From assembly GCA_963712165.1 (NCBI GenBank), contig CAVQGY010000004.1:1-64000 (forward strand): a stretch of 64,000 bases of DNA, read 5' to 3'. The position numbers and the translations under genes are program-made. This document shows positions 25,277 to 34,541 of the stretch, in pieces; position 1 is the stretch's first letter, and every line of letters starts with the position of its first letter. Source of the DNA: B10-G9 sp963712165. Lineage in GTDB: Bacteria; Chloroflexota; Anaerolineae; Anaerolineales; UBA11858. The notes under the pieces were generated by a model. The model saw only the letters and a list, made by a program, of their open reading frames with translations, was not told the origin of the DNA and searched no databases.

Positions 25277-27805
25277 TTAACTGATATCACCACTTGTTTG
25301 CCTTGTCCAAAATTGTGTGACAGCCCGGGCCAGGATCTGATGGCTTTCTTGGCTGAGTTCAGGGTCCTGGTGAAAGAGGGCAGAGGCTTGCTGCCGTGCT
25401 TTTTCAATCATCTTCAGGTCAGTTATGCTGGCCAGTTTGAGTCCAGTATAACCAGATTGGCGGGTTCCTAAAAATTGCCCGGGTCCCCGGATGGAGAGAT
25501 CTTTCTCAGCCAGAATGAAGCCGTCATTGGTTTCTACCATGGCTTGCAGGCGTTGGTTCTCGACTTCTTCTGCGCTGCCAGGGATCAATATGCAGTAAGA
25601 TTTTTCATCGCCCCGGCCGACACGTCCCCGCAATTGGTGCAGCTGGGCAAGTCCGAATCGGTGTGCGCCTTCCACCAGCATAACAGTGGCATTAGGTATG
25701 TCCATGCCAACCTCAACCACGGTGGTGGAAATCAGGATTTGGATCTCCTTGTTCCTGAATTGGGTCATAACCTGATCTTTTTCAGCTGCACTCATCTGGC
25801 CATGAAGCAAACCCAGTCTGTAATTGGAAAAGATCTGATCCTGGAGTCTAGTGAATTCCTCAACGGCTGCTTTACCTTCGATCTTGTCGCTTTCTTCGAT
25901 CAGGGGGTAGATGATGAATGCCTGATTGCCCAGATCAACTTGACGACGAACCAGACCATAAGCCCGTTCCAATTCACTCGGGTAGAGGATATGCGTCTCG
26001 ACAGGCAGCCTGCCAGGAGGCAGTTCGTCAATCACACTAAGCTCAAGGTCGCCGTATATTGTTAAGGCCAGGGACCGTGGAATCGGCGTGGCAGTCATCA
26101 CCAGTAGATGGGGATTATCCCCTTTCTGGCGTAGTGAGCCTCGCTGTTCTACCCCAAAACGATGCTGCTCATCAACAATGGCCAGCTGTAATCTCTTGAA
26201 TTGTATTGGGTCTTGAAGCAGGGCGTGGGTCCCGATGACCAATTTTATCCTGCCTTCTGCCAGTTCTTTTCGGATGGTTTCTTTTTCGTTTTCCGGAGTT
26301 GCACCAATCAGCAGGCTGATCTGTCCTTCTTCCAGGCCGCCATCAAATCCGGTGAGTAGATTGATCAGATTCTGGTAGTGTTGTTCAGCCAGGATACTCG
26401 TGGGTGCCAATAGGGCAGCTTGAGCATCTCCTTGAATGACTATTGCAGCTGCAAGAGCAGCCAGAACGGTCTTGCCCGAACCCACATCGCCCTGGAGCAG
26501 ACGGTTCATCGGTTTACCTGATCTCAGATCTTCCCGGATCTGCTGAAGGGCGTTACCCTGAGCGGCCGTGAGCTGGAATGGCAGATTGTCAAGCTGGATC
26601 CGAACCCATTCATCCGGGGGATTAAAGACTGCCCCCTCCCGGCTTTCCCACTGCTGTTTTTGTTTTAGGACTCCCATCTGGAGCATGAACAGCTCATCAA
26701 AAGCCAGCCTTCTCCGGGCTTCTTGAAGCGATGTATCGGAATCCGGAAAGTGAATTTCCTGAACAGCTTCAGAGAGGGAGGGCAGCTTATTCTCCGTGAG
26801 TATTTCCTCTGGTAAGGGGTCTGGCAGGTAGGGAGCATATCCCTCTACCACTTCATGAATGGTTTGTCTCAACCATTTTTGAGTGATGTCTTTAGTAAGT
26901 GGATAAACCGGAACAATGCGGTTTGTATGGAGCTGCTTCTTACTGAGCGGTTCCCATTCAGGAGAATTCATCACCAGTTTGCCCAGGTACTGTTCCACAA
27001 GTCCACTCAGCACAACCTGTTTGGTTTTCTTGAGCTGGGCTTCCATCCAGGGCTGATTGAACCAGGTAGCCCGGATCGCGCCGCTTTTATCGGAAACCAG
27101 CGCCTCGACAATTTTCATTTTCCCGCTGCGAACGCTGCGGGAGCTAACGTTATCCACATAACCGATGATAGTGACATCGTCGCCATACCAGAGATTTCCG
27201 ATAGGTTTGAGCTGGGAGTAGTCATCATGTCTGCGAGGATAGGTGAACAGCAGATCATTGACCGTGTGGATTCCCATCTTTTCCAGGGCTGCCTGCCTTT
27301 TGGCTCCAATTCCCTTGATGGATGATATAGGTGTGTCAAAATCCAGATCTGGAGGAGGTTGAGGTACTTCCTTAGTGGGGGAGGGTTCACTGGCGGGAGT
27401 ACTATCACCAGGTTCTGGCTCTTCCTTCTCAGGAGTCTGTTCTCCGGTGAGGGAGATATCACCCATGGTTTGAGCTTCGTCCTCGGTTAGGATCTCATTT
27501 GATGGAGGATCGGGAGGGTTTTGCTGGGGAGGCTGCACATCCTCGGTCGCTGTATCAGTCTCCCTGATGACTCGCTGCCAGATCCCTTTTAATGCCTCCT
27601 CCCGGGAATCTTCGCTAAGGTTGTGATAATCCCGCAGGCGGCTGATCACAGCTTGAATGGTTTGCTCGGGAAGTTGGTCTTCCCTGGCCTCCATTTCCCA
27701 GGAAGAGAGGATATTGGCCAATCCTCCCATTACCGCTTTATTGTCATATCCTCTGTCTGCTTCTAAACGGAAAAACTTACGCAGTTTCTTTATTGAAGGT
27801 TTCAT
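25277..27805 (-). CDS. recG: ATP-dependent DNA helicase RecG with N-terminal extension
   Basis: RecG remodels stalled replication forks and branched DNA. The canonical part starts near residue 158 (TPISSIKGIGAKRQAALEKM, the wedge region), followed by an OB-fold, then helicase motifs: LLQGDVGSGKT (Walker A), DEQHRFG (Walker B, DEQH), MTATPIPRS, and QLRGRVGRG near the end. About 157 extra residues precede this: a helical domain (1-85), then an acidic, Pro/Glu/Thr-rich linker. Total 842 residues against about 690 in E. coli. The start is ATG 27805, with only a weak ribosome site; fakB ends 5 nt upstream. Downstream is coaD. Confidence 0.96.
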   Translation of the reverse strand: MKPSIKKLRKFFRLEADRGYDNKAVMGGLANILSSWEMEAREDQLPEQTIQAVISRLRDYHNLSEDSREEALKGIWQRVIRETDTATEDVQPPQQNPPDPPSNEILTEDEAQTMGDISLTGEQTPEKEEPEPGDSTPASEPSPTKEVPQPPPDLDFDTPISSIKGIGAKRQAALEKMGIHTVNDLLFTYPRRHDDYSQLKPIGNLWYGDDVTIIGYVDNVSSRSVRSGKMKIVEALVSDKSGAIRATWFNQPWMEAQLKKTKQVVLSGLVEQYLGKLVMNSPEWEPLSKKQLHTNRIVPVYPLTKDITQKWLRQTIHEVVEGYAPYLPDPLPEEILTENKLPSLSEAVQEIHFPDSDTSLQEARRRLAFDELFMLQMGVLKQKQQWESREGAVFNPPDEWVRIQLDNLPFQLTAAQGNALQQIREDLRSGKPMNRLLQGDVGSGKTVLAALAAAIVIQGDAQAALLAPTSILAEQHYQNLINLLTGFDGGLEEGQISLLIGATPENEKETIRKELAEGRIKLVIGTHALLQDPIQFKRLQLAIVDEQHRFGVEQRGSLRQKGDNPHLLVMTATPIPRSLALTIYGDLELSVIDELPPGRLPVETHILYPSELERAYGLVRRQVDLGNQAFIIYPLIEESDKIEGKAAVEEFTRLQDQIFSNYRLGLLHGQMSAAEKDQVMTQFRNKEIQILISTTVVEVGMDIPNATVMLVEGAHRFGLAQLHQLRGRVGRGDEKSYCILIPGSAEEVENQRLQAMVETNDGFILAEKDLSIRGPGQFLGTRQSGYTGLKLASITDLKMIEKARQQASALFHQDPELSQESHQILARAVTQFWTRQTSGDIS

Positions 27806-27810
27806 TGAAA

Positions 27811-28641
27811 TTATTTTACCACCGCTGCAAATCCTATCCCATTAGGGCCGACATGGGTTCCAATTATGGTGGTGACATTCACCAGTAAGGGGTCCTTGAT
27901 ATGGGGAGGTGAGTAGCGCTGGATGAACTCCTGGCCCGCTTCTGCAGCGTTGGTATGCAGGACAGCCAGGTGTTCCAGTGGTCCAACATTCAGCAGATAA
28001 TTCCCCAACTGCCGCAGACCGCTTCGCCTGGCCCGGGCAAGACCTCGATTGAGGACTTGCCCGCTTTTTAATTCAACAATGGGTTTGATATTGAGCATAG
28101 AGCCCAACCGGGCCTTGGCCCAGGAGACACGACCGCTTCTGTGGATGTAGGTGAATGTATCCAGCAGGGCGTATACATGACTGCGGTCTCGTACGGACTT
28201 TATCTTGCGGAGCACATCCCCGAGGGGGAGGTGATCTTGCACTGCCCGGGCTGCCTCCAAGACCTGGAATCCTAAGCCCAGGCTGAGCTGTTCACTGTCA
28301 ATGACACTGATCGTCTGTTTGAATTCCTCGGCAGCCAGGCGGGCGGCATTATATATACCGCTCAAGGCACTTGCAGCATGGATAGAGATGATCTCTGTGT
28401 ACCCACCTTCAAAGATCTTTGTATAGAGATTATGAAATCGTCCTGTTGATGGCGCGGCTGTAGTCGGAAGCACCTTCAGGTCGGGCAACTTATCATAAAA
28501 ATCGTTCCTGGAAAGGTCAAATCCATCCAGGTAAGTTACATTTTCCAGGGTCAGATCAACAGGGATCTGATAGATCGAATTTTCATCGAGCAAGCTGGCA
28601 GGTATGTCGGAAGTACTGTCGGTGACTATGGCTATTGGCAA
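27811..28641 (-). CDS. fakB: DegV family fatty-acid-binding protein (FakB-like)
   Basis: A 276-residue DegV protein. These bind a fatty acid and present its carboxyl group to the kinase FakA. The family signature is complete: IVTDSTSDIP at the N-terminus, PTTAAPS near 60, SALSGIYNAA, and the RSGR-like loop HRSGRVSW. The start is TTG 28641, with GGAAGG five bases upstream. fakA lies just upstream in the same direction, but a strong terminator between them (28664-28692) means fakB may need read-through or its own promoter. It is followed by recG after 5 nt. Confidence 0.92.
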   Translation of the reverse strand: MPIAIVTDSTSDIPASLLDENSIYQIPVDLTLENVTYLDGFDLSRNDFYDKLPDLKVLPTTAAPSTGRFHNLYTKIFEGGYTEIISIHAASALSGIYNAARLAAEEFKQTISVIDSEQLSLGLGFQVLEAARAVQDHLPLGDVLRKIKSVRDRSHVYALLDTFTYIHRSGRVSWAKARLGSMLNIKPIVELKSGQVLNRGLARARRSGLRQLGNYLLNVGPLEHLAVLHTNAAEAGQEFIQRYSPPHIKDPLLVNVTTIIGTHVGPNGIGFAAVVK

Positions 28642-28653
28642 AGGAACCTTCCT

Positions 28654-28692
28654 GATTATAAAAACGGCGGAGCTTGTGACTGAGCCCGCCGT
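28654..28692 (-). terminator. Terminator or attenuator between fakA and fakB
   Basis: ACGGCGG (28664-28670) pairs with CCGCCGT (28686-28692). On the minus strand the stem is followed by TTTTTATAAT. The position inside an otherwise continuous gene series suggests partial termination. Confidence 0.8.
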
Positions 28693-28747
28693 CTGTTTTC
28701 TGGATATTAAATGAATGATAACCGCACCGCTCGACTGTTTTTATTTA

Positions 28748-30403
28748 TTATTCGATAGACATTATGAACTGGTAGTGCGGCTGTCCCCCAAACTGAAGTT
28801 CCACGATTTGATCGGGATATTTCTCCTGAAGGGCATCAGCCATTAGTTGGGCTTCTTCCTGGGAGATATTTTCGCCATGATACATGGTGATCAATTCAAA
28901 ATCCTCTGCTTTGGCTTTTTGCAGGAAAACCAGGCAGCCATCTTCCAGATTTTCATTCGATCCGACCAGTTTTCCGTTATGGAGGGATATGATTTCTCCC
29001 TCTTTCACTTCGATCCCATCGATTTCCACGTCTCGCACGGCAGTAGTGATCTCACCACTTTCCACCTCGGCAATGGCTGCTTCCATCTCCTGTGCCACCT
29101 CATCCAGCTTCTGTCCTGGAATTAGACGCAGCATGGCTGCTAATCCTTGGGGGACGGTGACTGAGGGGATTACCCTGACTTTCTTCACGGATAATTCAGC
29201 TGCAGATCTGGCAGCCATGAGGATGTTCTTATTATTGGGCAGAATGATTACCTGATCGGTGGGTAGATCCTCAAAGGCGGCCAGGATTTCCTGGGTGCTG
29301 GGATTCATGGTTTGGCCACCCTCCACAATTGCTGCTGCACCCAGACTGGCAAATATCTGTGAAAAACCCTTCCCGGGAGAGATAGTTACCAGGGCAACAT
29401 CATCTGGAGAGACGCTGGCGAGCTTAAGAGGTTCTTCCTTTTCCTCGCCAGATCCGTCCACCTGGATCATCAAGTTTTCAATATGTACTTTAGTGATCGT
29501 TCCTAGCGACATTGTATAATCAATCGGCTCGTACCGTTTATCTGTGGGAACATGGATATGCATGCGGTAAATGCCATCGCCTTCACCTACCTGGATAGAG
29601 GTACCAATGGTTTCCAATTCCTGATAGAAGTTTTCCAGGACCAATGGCTCATGCGGATGGAAGTCAACGATCACCTCGTAATCCTGTCCGGGTTCAGCAC
29701 TGTTCATGGCTTCCTGCTGGCCGATAACGGAAAGCGGTTGAATGTGAATGGGTTCGATATCCAGCGGTTCACCATCAATGAAACGGACCATGCCCTCAAA
29801 GATATGCATCAACCCTTTACCCCCTGCGTCCACTACGCCAGCATCCTTGAGGACATCCAGGAGTTCGGGCGTGTGATCCACAGATACCTGGGCTGCATCA
29901 GCGACCAATCTGATCAATTCAAAGGGATCTTCAGTATCTTTCAGATGCTCTTCAGCTGCCAATGCCATGTCCTTGCATACTGTTAAAATTGTGCCTTCAA
30001 CTGGCCTGACAACGCCTTTATAGGCCGTGTCCCGGGCTTGTTTCAAACCTTCCACCAGGCATTTCCCATCCATGGTCTGGCAATGTCCAATCCCTTTAGA
30101 AAAGCCGCGCCATATTTGAGATAAGATCACCCCGGAGTTCCCCCTGGCACCCATAAGGGCCCCATGCGCAAGTTTTTCTGCCATTTTGCCCAGGTTCTCG
30201 TCTTTGAGATCTGAGATCTCGTTCACAGCTGCCTGCAGGGTTAAAACCATATTTGTGCCCGTGTCTCCATCGGGTACAGGAAAGACATTCAGGGCGTTTA
30301 CTGATTCCTGGTTTGTTCTCAGCCAGGTCAAACCGGCGATCATAAATTCCTTATACTGCTTGCCGGTAATAGGTTTATTGTTTCTTGACTGCTTTTCACT
30401 CAT
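28748..30403 (-). CDS. fakA: Fatty acid kinase FakA (DAK/DhaL family)
   Basis: FakA phosphorylates a fatty acid held by FakB, giving acyl phosphate for phospholipid synthesis. The 551 residues have the DhaL-type ATP domain with NVFPVPDGDTGTNM (Asp ligands for Mg), GARGNSGVILSQ and DAGGKGLMH, then the middle domain, and a C-terminal DegV-like region (IILPNNKNILMAA). AGGAG lies 8 nt before ATG 30403. It follows asp23 by 45 nt, the same order as in Bacillus (yloU-yloV). A FakB-type gene lies downstream, so a complete Fak system is encoded here. Confidence 0.95.
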   Translation of the reverse strand: MSEKQSRNNKPITGKQYKEFMIAGLTWLRTNQESVNALNVFPVPDGDTGTNMVLTLQAAVNEISDLKDENLGKMAEKLAHGALMGARGNSGVILSQIWRGFSKGIGHCQTMDGKCLVEGLKQARDTAYKGVVRPVEGTILTVCKDMALAAEEHLKDTEDPFELIRLVADAAQVSVDHTPELLDVLKDAGVVDAGGKGLMHIFEGMVRFIDGEPLDIEPIHIQPLSVIGQQEAMNSAEPGQDYEVIVDFHPHEPLVLENFYQELETIGTSIQVGEGDGIYRMHIHVPTDKRYEPIDYTMSLGTITKVHIENLMIQVDGSGEEKEEPLKLASVSPDDVALVTISPGKGFSQIFASLGAAAIVEGGQTMNPSTQEILAAFEDLPTDQVIILPNNKNILMAARSAAELSVKKVRVIPSVTVPQGLAAMLRLIPGQKLDEVAQEMEAAIAEVESGEITTAVRDVEIDGIEVKEGEIISLHNGKLVGSNENLEDGCLVFLQKAKAEDFELITMYHGENISQEEAQLMADALQEKYPDQIVELQFGGQPHYQFIMSIE

Positions 30404-30448
30404 AAGAAGTACTCCTGGGATGTATCTTCCTGGAAGGATCCAGATTAA

Positions 30449-30808
30449 CTAATCCTCGCCGTTGCTGACGCGCAGGCCTTGAACGTGAATATTGATCTCA
30501 TTCACAGGAAGACCCAAGGAATTTTCTACCTGGTACCGTACTGTATTGGCAACACTGGCTGCCACGGATTTGATCCGTGTGCCGTATTCAATAATGATGT
30601 AGATATCAATATTGATCTGTTTGTTCCTGTATTCCACATCTATGCCGTGTGTGGGATCCTTGACGATGGCATGAGCCAGTTCGTCAGCAATATTTTTGGA
30701 TGCCAGTCCTACCACTCCATAAGAGCGTTGAGCAGCCTGGAAGGCTATCGTAGCAATTGCTTGCTTGGAAATTTGAATGTCGCCTATGGGCTTTGTGTCT
30801 TTTGTCAT
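30449..30808 (-). CDS. Asp23/Gls24 family protein
   Basis: A 119-residue protein of the alkaline-shock (Asp23/Gls24) family, with the IGDIQISKQAIATIAFQAA opening, the GVVGLAS patch and the C-terminal VNEINIHVQGL. Members form filaments or surface-associated layers under the membrane and affect envelope stress. The start is ATG 30808, preceded by AGGGTG at six bases; the frame extends three codons further up. It precedes fakA as in Firmicutes. A TTAAAAT sequence around 30862-30868 may belong to its promoter. Confidence 0.93.
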   Translation of the reverse strand: MTKDTKPIGDIQISKQAIATIAFQAAQRSYGVVGLASKNIADELAHAIVKDPTHGIDVEYRNKQINIDIYIIIEYGTRIKSVAASVANTVRYQVENSLGLPVNEINIHVQGLRVSNGED

Positions 30809-31042
30809 AATTATCACCCTGCTCTTATATGGTCGTTGTGGGCTTGCCAGTAGAAGGAGATTTTAACATAAAAAATGGAAAGGTAGGTATCCTCTTGTGG
30901 ATTGGGGGGTTGTATGGTAAGATTTGCGGGCTTGGAAGATAGCTTTCATTCCCGCGGAATGGAAGGTGATCCAATCGAGTTATGATAGTTGTGAGGATTG
31001 AGGCTATCAGTAATAAGTTCATCGTAATCTGAGGGACATCTT

Positions 31043-31222
31043 ATGGCGAAATGTGAAGCATGTGGAAAAACCACACAATTTGGGCAAAGCCGACCCTGGT
31101 CAAAGAAAACGACCAAAAGGAAATTTAAACCCAATTTACAGCAAGTGACAGTTTATGAGGATGGCAATAAAATTCGCAAGACTCTTTGCACCCGCTGCAT
31201 TCGCACTTTAACGAAAGTCTGA
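31043..31222 (+). CDS. rpmB: 50S ribosomal protein bL28
   Basis: A 59-residue protein: MAKCEACGKTTQFGQSR at the start and KTLCTRCIRTL near the end. The CxxC pairs at residues 4-7 and 49-52 make it the zinc-binding form of bL28. It has the basic KKTTKRKFKPNLQ centre typical of the family. GAGGG lies seven bases before the ATG. It diverges from asp23 and converges with rpe, and has its own terminator at 31279. In Bacillus rpmB also lies next to the asp23-fakA pair and near rpe. Confidence 0.96.
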   Translation: MAKCEACGKTTQFGQSRPWSKKTTKRKFKPNLQQVTVYEDGNKIRKTLCTRCIRTLTKV

Positions 31223-31278
31223 ACCATATTCATTAACACAGATAAGAAGCTTTCGTTTTGCTAGTTTTAGAGTAAAAG

Positions 31279-31308
31279 TCCCGGTTCAAATCATTCACCG
31301 GGATTTTT
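31279..31308. terminator. rpmB terminator (probably bidirectional)
   Basis: TCCCGGT (31279-31285) pairs with ACCGGGA (31297-31303), 11-nt loop, followed by TTTTT; AAAA on the other side serves the convergent rpe transcript. Confidence 0.85.
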
Positions 31309-31312
31309 CCAT

Positions 31313-31984
31313 TTAACCAGGTAATTGATCCACTAAAGAATCTATCCCGGCGCGAATGCCCTGGGGGTGTTTGAATATTGCACTGGCAGCCACGAAAACC
31401 CGCGCTCCCTGATTATAAGCGCTCCTGATTGTCTCGGGGTTTATTCCCCCGTCGACTTCAAGAAATGCCTCAGACTTGATCCTGTCAATGCTTTTTCGGA
31501 TCTGACTGATCTTGGGCAGTAAGTCCGGCATAAAGGATTGGCCGGAAAAGCCTGGCTGGACAGTCATGACCAGGACCAGATCCGCCAATGGGAGGTGTGG
31601 TTCGATTTTTTCCGCTTTTGTTCCCGGGTTTAGGGTGATGCCAGCTTTACATCCCAACTCCCGGATCCTTTCCAGGGTCATGTCCATATCCGGGCAGGTT
31701 TCGATATGAACTGTCAGATTATCGGCGCCAGCACTCGCGAATGTATCCAGGTAGCGCTCGGGTTGTGCAATCATCAGGTGCACATCCAGGGGAAGGTCTG
31801 TGACCCGGCGGCAAGCTTCTACAATAAAGGGTCCCATAGAGATATTGGGAACAAAGTTCCCGTCCATGACATCGACGTGGAACCAATCTGCACCAGCTTG
31901 TTCAGCGCGTTTGATCTGGTCACCCAATTGAGTGAAATCTGCCGACAGTATGGAGGGTGATATCAGGAATTCTCTATTTTTCAT
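31313..31984 (-). CDS. rpe: Ribulose-phosphate 3-epimerase
   Basis: Epimerises ribulose-5-phosphate and xylulose-5-phosphate in the pentose phosphate pathway. A 223-residue TIM barrel with the metal and catalytic motifs: SPSILSADF, HVDVMDGNFVPN, DVHLMI, MTVQPGFSGQSF and EVDGGI. The usual Glu of the VEPGFGGQ loop is Gln here (VQPGFSGQ). It starts 27 nt after the kinase gene with no strong ribosome site. The order kinase-rpe with divergent rpmB parallels the Bacillus prkC-cpgA-rpe-rpmB region, with cpgA missing. Confidence 0.96.
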   Translation of the reverse strand: MKNREFLISPSILSADFTQLGDQIKRAEQAGADWFHVDVMDGNFVPNISMGPFIVEACRRVTDLPLDVHLMIAQPERYLDTFASAGADNLTVHIETCPDMDMTLERIRELGCKAGITLNPGTKAEKIEPHLPLADLVLVMTVQPGFSGQSFMPDLLPKISQIRKSIDRIKSEAFLEVDGGINPETIRSAYNQGARVFVAASAIFKHPQGIRAGIDSLVDQLPG

Positions 31985-32011
31985 ATGGTGTTAAAGGTTG
32001 ATCCTCAATTC

Positions 32012-33019
32012 TCAATTGATTTTGAAATAAACCCAGAGCCAGAAGGGTATTAATCCACCGATGGCGATCAGAGCTAGCAGTCCTAAAACAATGGTCATCC
32101 ATCCCCGGGGAACTTTTTTCTCCTCCAGGGCTTTGATGGCCTGCAGGGCGGGATCAGGTGGTTGAGTTGTCGGAGGTTCCTCTTCAAGATAACCATTGCT
32201 TCCCAATTCAGTAAAGCTGATCACTATCCTGCCTAATTGGTCTGCTGTCCTGTAACGGGAGTTGGCTTCCTTTGACAGGACCTTGAGGATGATCTCTTCC
32301 AGGGCCGGTGAAATCTCAGGATTGATGTGGCGTGGGGAAGGGGGAGGTTCGTAACGATGGAGATGAGCAAGATCCTGAGGTGTGGAATCCATGAACGGTA
32401 GTTCTCCGGTTACCATCTCATATAGGACAACCCCCAGGCTATAAACATCTGAAGCAGGGGACGGTGCTCTTCCCGCCGCCTGCTCTGGGGAAAAATAAGC
32501 CGGAGATCCCCAGATCGCATTGGTCCGTTCGTCATGTTTCACTGAAGCCAGGGCTCGGGCGATCCCAAAATCTGTGACTTTTACCCTGAAATCAGGTGTA
32601 ACCAGGATATTATGGGGTTTGATATCACAATGAACCAAACCAGCCCTGTGGGCATAACCGATCCCTGCACAAGCCTGGATAAAAAGGCGGGATGCGTGGG
32701 TGATAGGAAGGGGTGCATGCTCCTTGATAATCGCCTTGAGATCGGTTCCCGGAACGTGTTCCATAACGATAAATAACCGGTTCTTATCAAAACCGAAGTC
32801 ATGGACAGTGACGATATTAGGGTGAGTGAGATTGGCGGCAGCCCGGGCTTCTTCTTTGAACCTCTCCTGGAAGGGGAGTGATTCTGAAAATGCTCTGCGA
32901 AGGATTTTTACCGCGATGGTCCGCTCAAGCATCAGGTCGGTGGCCTGGAAGACAATGGCCATCCCGCCCTCTCCTAATTTTTTATCCAAACGGTAGCGAT
33001 CGTTGAGAATTTCGGACAT
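32012..33019 (-). CDS. Membrane Ser/Thr protein kinase (short PknB type)
   Basis: A 335-residue Hanks-type kinase, start ATG 33019. It has the glycine loop GEGGMAIVF, ATP-lysine K38, the catalytic loop VHCDIKPHN, DFGIAR, and a TNAIWGSPAYFSPEQ activation segment. The residue before the catalytic Asp is Cys, not Arg, so it is a non-RD kinase and may not rely on activation-loop phosphorylation. A Pro-rich juxtamembrane stretch leads to one C-terminal transmembrane helix and a very short outside tail; there are no PASTA repeats. It leads the rpe gene. No phosphatase is adjacent; the nearest PP2C is at 38326. Confidence 0.93.
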   Translation of the reverse strand: MSEILNDRYRLDKKLGEGGMAIVFQATDLMLERTIAVKILRRAFSESLPFQERFKEEARAAANLTHPNIVTVHDFGFDKNRLFIVMEHVPGTDLKAIIKEHAPLPITHASRLFIQACAGIGYAHRAGLVHCDIKPHNILVTPDFRVKVTDFGIARALASVKHDERTNAIWGSPAYFSPEQAAGRAPSPASDVYSLGVVLYEMVTGELPFMDSTPQDLAHLHRYEPPPSPRHINPEISPALEEIILKVLSKEANSRYRTADQLGRIVISFTELGSNGYLEEEPPTTQPPDPALQAIKALEEKKVPRGWMTIVLGLLALIAIGGLIPFWLWVYFKIN

Positions 33020-33128
33020 CAACTGAACCTTTTTGGCTGCCGAAATGATTGTACCATCATCTGATTGACGGTGCTCCCTGGTTGGGTTACACTTGGAGAA
33101 CGATTTACTTTATGTTATTAGGAGGTCG

Positions 33129-34073
33129 ATGAAGGGACGGTTATTTTATAATCCCATGGCGGGTAGATTTCCCTCCCAACCCCTGGTTGAAAGGGCTGCC
33201 AAGATATTAACTGCAAATGGCTGGGATATAGTACTTGTGAAAGCCCAGGATGGAGACCATATGACCAAACTGGCGAAAAGAGCCGCCAGGGATGGCATGG
33301 ATGCCGTTTTTGTGGCAGGTGGAGATGGTTCCATCCATAGAGCAGTTGCGGGATTACTTGGCAGTCAAACCAGCCTGGCCGTCCTCCCTTCCGGGACAGC
33401 CAATGTCTGGGCTCAGGAATTGGGATTGCCCACGCTTTCCTGGACCAACTGGGCCGCTCTGGAGCAGAGCGTTAAAAGAATACTTAACGGCGAGATCCAT
33501 ACCATGGATGTGGGCATCTGCCAGGGAATACCTTTTTTGTTGTGGAGTGGAGCGGGGTTTGATGCCTTTGTGGTCCATCACCTGGAGCCAAGGACGCGTT
33601 GGCAGAAACAATTCCCGGCCACTCAGTATGCAGCGAATGTAGCCTGGTTTGCCCGAACCTTCTCTGGCATGGATCTGAATATCTGGATCGATGGGGAAAG
33701 AATTCAGGGTACTTATCTCCTGGCTCTAACAACCAATATTCACCTTTATGCGGGAGGAATGGCGGAACTCTCACCCAGCGCTAAACTTGATGATGGACGG
33801 ATGGATTTATGGCTGTTCTCGGGTGATAGCATGCTGGAAACTCTCCAACACCTTTTTGACCTCGCAGCTGGTAAACACGTGGATTCTGAAAAAACAATCT
33901 GTCGGGCTTTTAAGGAAATCAGGATCCAATCGAAAACGGATCTGTATCTCCAGTTGGATGGTGAACCGATCGCGCCTTCAAAAGATGTCAAGATAGCAAT
34001 CAAGCCGCAAGCATTGAGAGTAATGGTGCCGGATAATTTGCCCCGAGCGTTATTTATGAAAGATCCCTTATGA
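33129..34073 (+). CDS. Diacylglycerol kinase / sphingosine-kinase-like lipid kinase
   Basis: A 314-residue DAGK-catalytic protein. From ATG 33129 it reads MKGRLFYNPMAG, the expected family start; AGGAGG lies very close upstream. An in-frame TTG at 33093 would add 12 residues. The VAGGDGSIHRAV and LPSGTANVWAQEL motifs bind ATP. The C-terminal half is the beta-sandwich with FDAFVVHHLE and a final LQLDGEP strand. It likely phosphorylates diacylglycerol or a related lipid, but bacterial members vary. The last four bases overlap the start of the SH3-like gene (ATGA), so the two are coupled. Confidence 0.9.
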   Translation: MKGRLFYNPMAGRFPSQPLVERAAKILTANGWDIVLVKAQDGDHMTKLAKRAARDGMDAVFVAGGDGSIHRAVAGLLGSQTSLAVLPSGTANVWAQELGLPTLSWTNWAALEQSVKRILNGEIHTMDVGICQGIPFLLWSGAGFDAFVVHHLEPRTRWQKQFPATQYAANVAWFARTFSGMDLNIWIDGERIQGTYLLALTTNIHLYAGGMAELSPSAKLDDGRMDLWLFSGDSMLETLQHLFDLAAGKHVDSEKTICRAFKEIRIQSKTDLYLQLDGEPIAPSKDVKIAIKPQALRVMVPDNLPRALFMKDPL

Positions 34074-34534
34074 AGAAATTCCTTAATCCCTGGGTTTATG
34101 GCGGCACGGTTCTCACAGCCAGCATAATCTTGCTTGTGGTATATCTTGTTTCCGGTGGTTTGATCCCTGAGGAAGGCCCTTATCAGGGTGGGGCTGAGAT
34201 CGTTATCATCCCTGTTCCTACAGCTACCCCAACACTCCCACCCACGATGACACCAGTACCGATTGTTACCCCTACTTCACTGGTTGCTGATGGCATTCAA
34301 GTAGGAGGCCATGTTCAGATATCCGGTACTGAAGGAGAAGGATTGCGCCTGCGACGAGATCCTTCCCTAACCGGGGCGATAGTCTACCTCGGGTTAGAGG
34401 GAGAGATATTTCTTGTTAAAGGGGGACCGGTAGAGGGAGATGGGTATGTGTGGTGGGAGCTTGAAGCACCTCTGAATACCGCCAGGCAGGGGTGGACTGT
34501 ATCCAATTATCTACAACCTGCCCAAAGTCCTTAA
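34070..34534 (+). CDS. Membrane-anchored SH3-like protein
   Basis: A 154-residue protein with one N-terminal transmembrane anchor (about 10-30), a Pro/Thr-rich outside linker (45-70) and a bacterial SH3 domain (about 78-150; LRLRRDPSL, VWWELEAP, GWTVSNYL). The C-terminal domain lies outside the cytoplasm and may bind cell wall or protein. It is translationally coupled to the lipid kinase upstream and ended by a strong terminator. Confidence 0.85.
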   Translation: MKKFLNPWVYGGTVLTASIILLVVYLVSGGLIPEEGPYQGGAEIVIIPVPTATPTLPPTMTPVPIVTPTSLVADGIQVGGHVQISGTEGEGLRLRRDPSLTGAIVYLGLEGEIFLVKGGPVEGDGYVWWELEAPLNTARQGWTVSNYLQPAQSP

Positions 34535-34541
34535 ACAGAAA

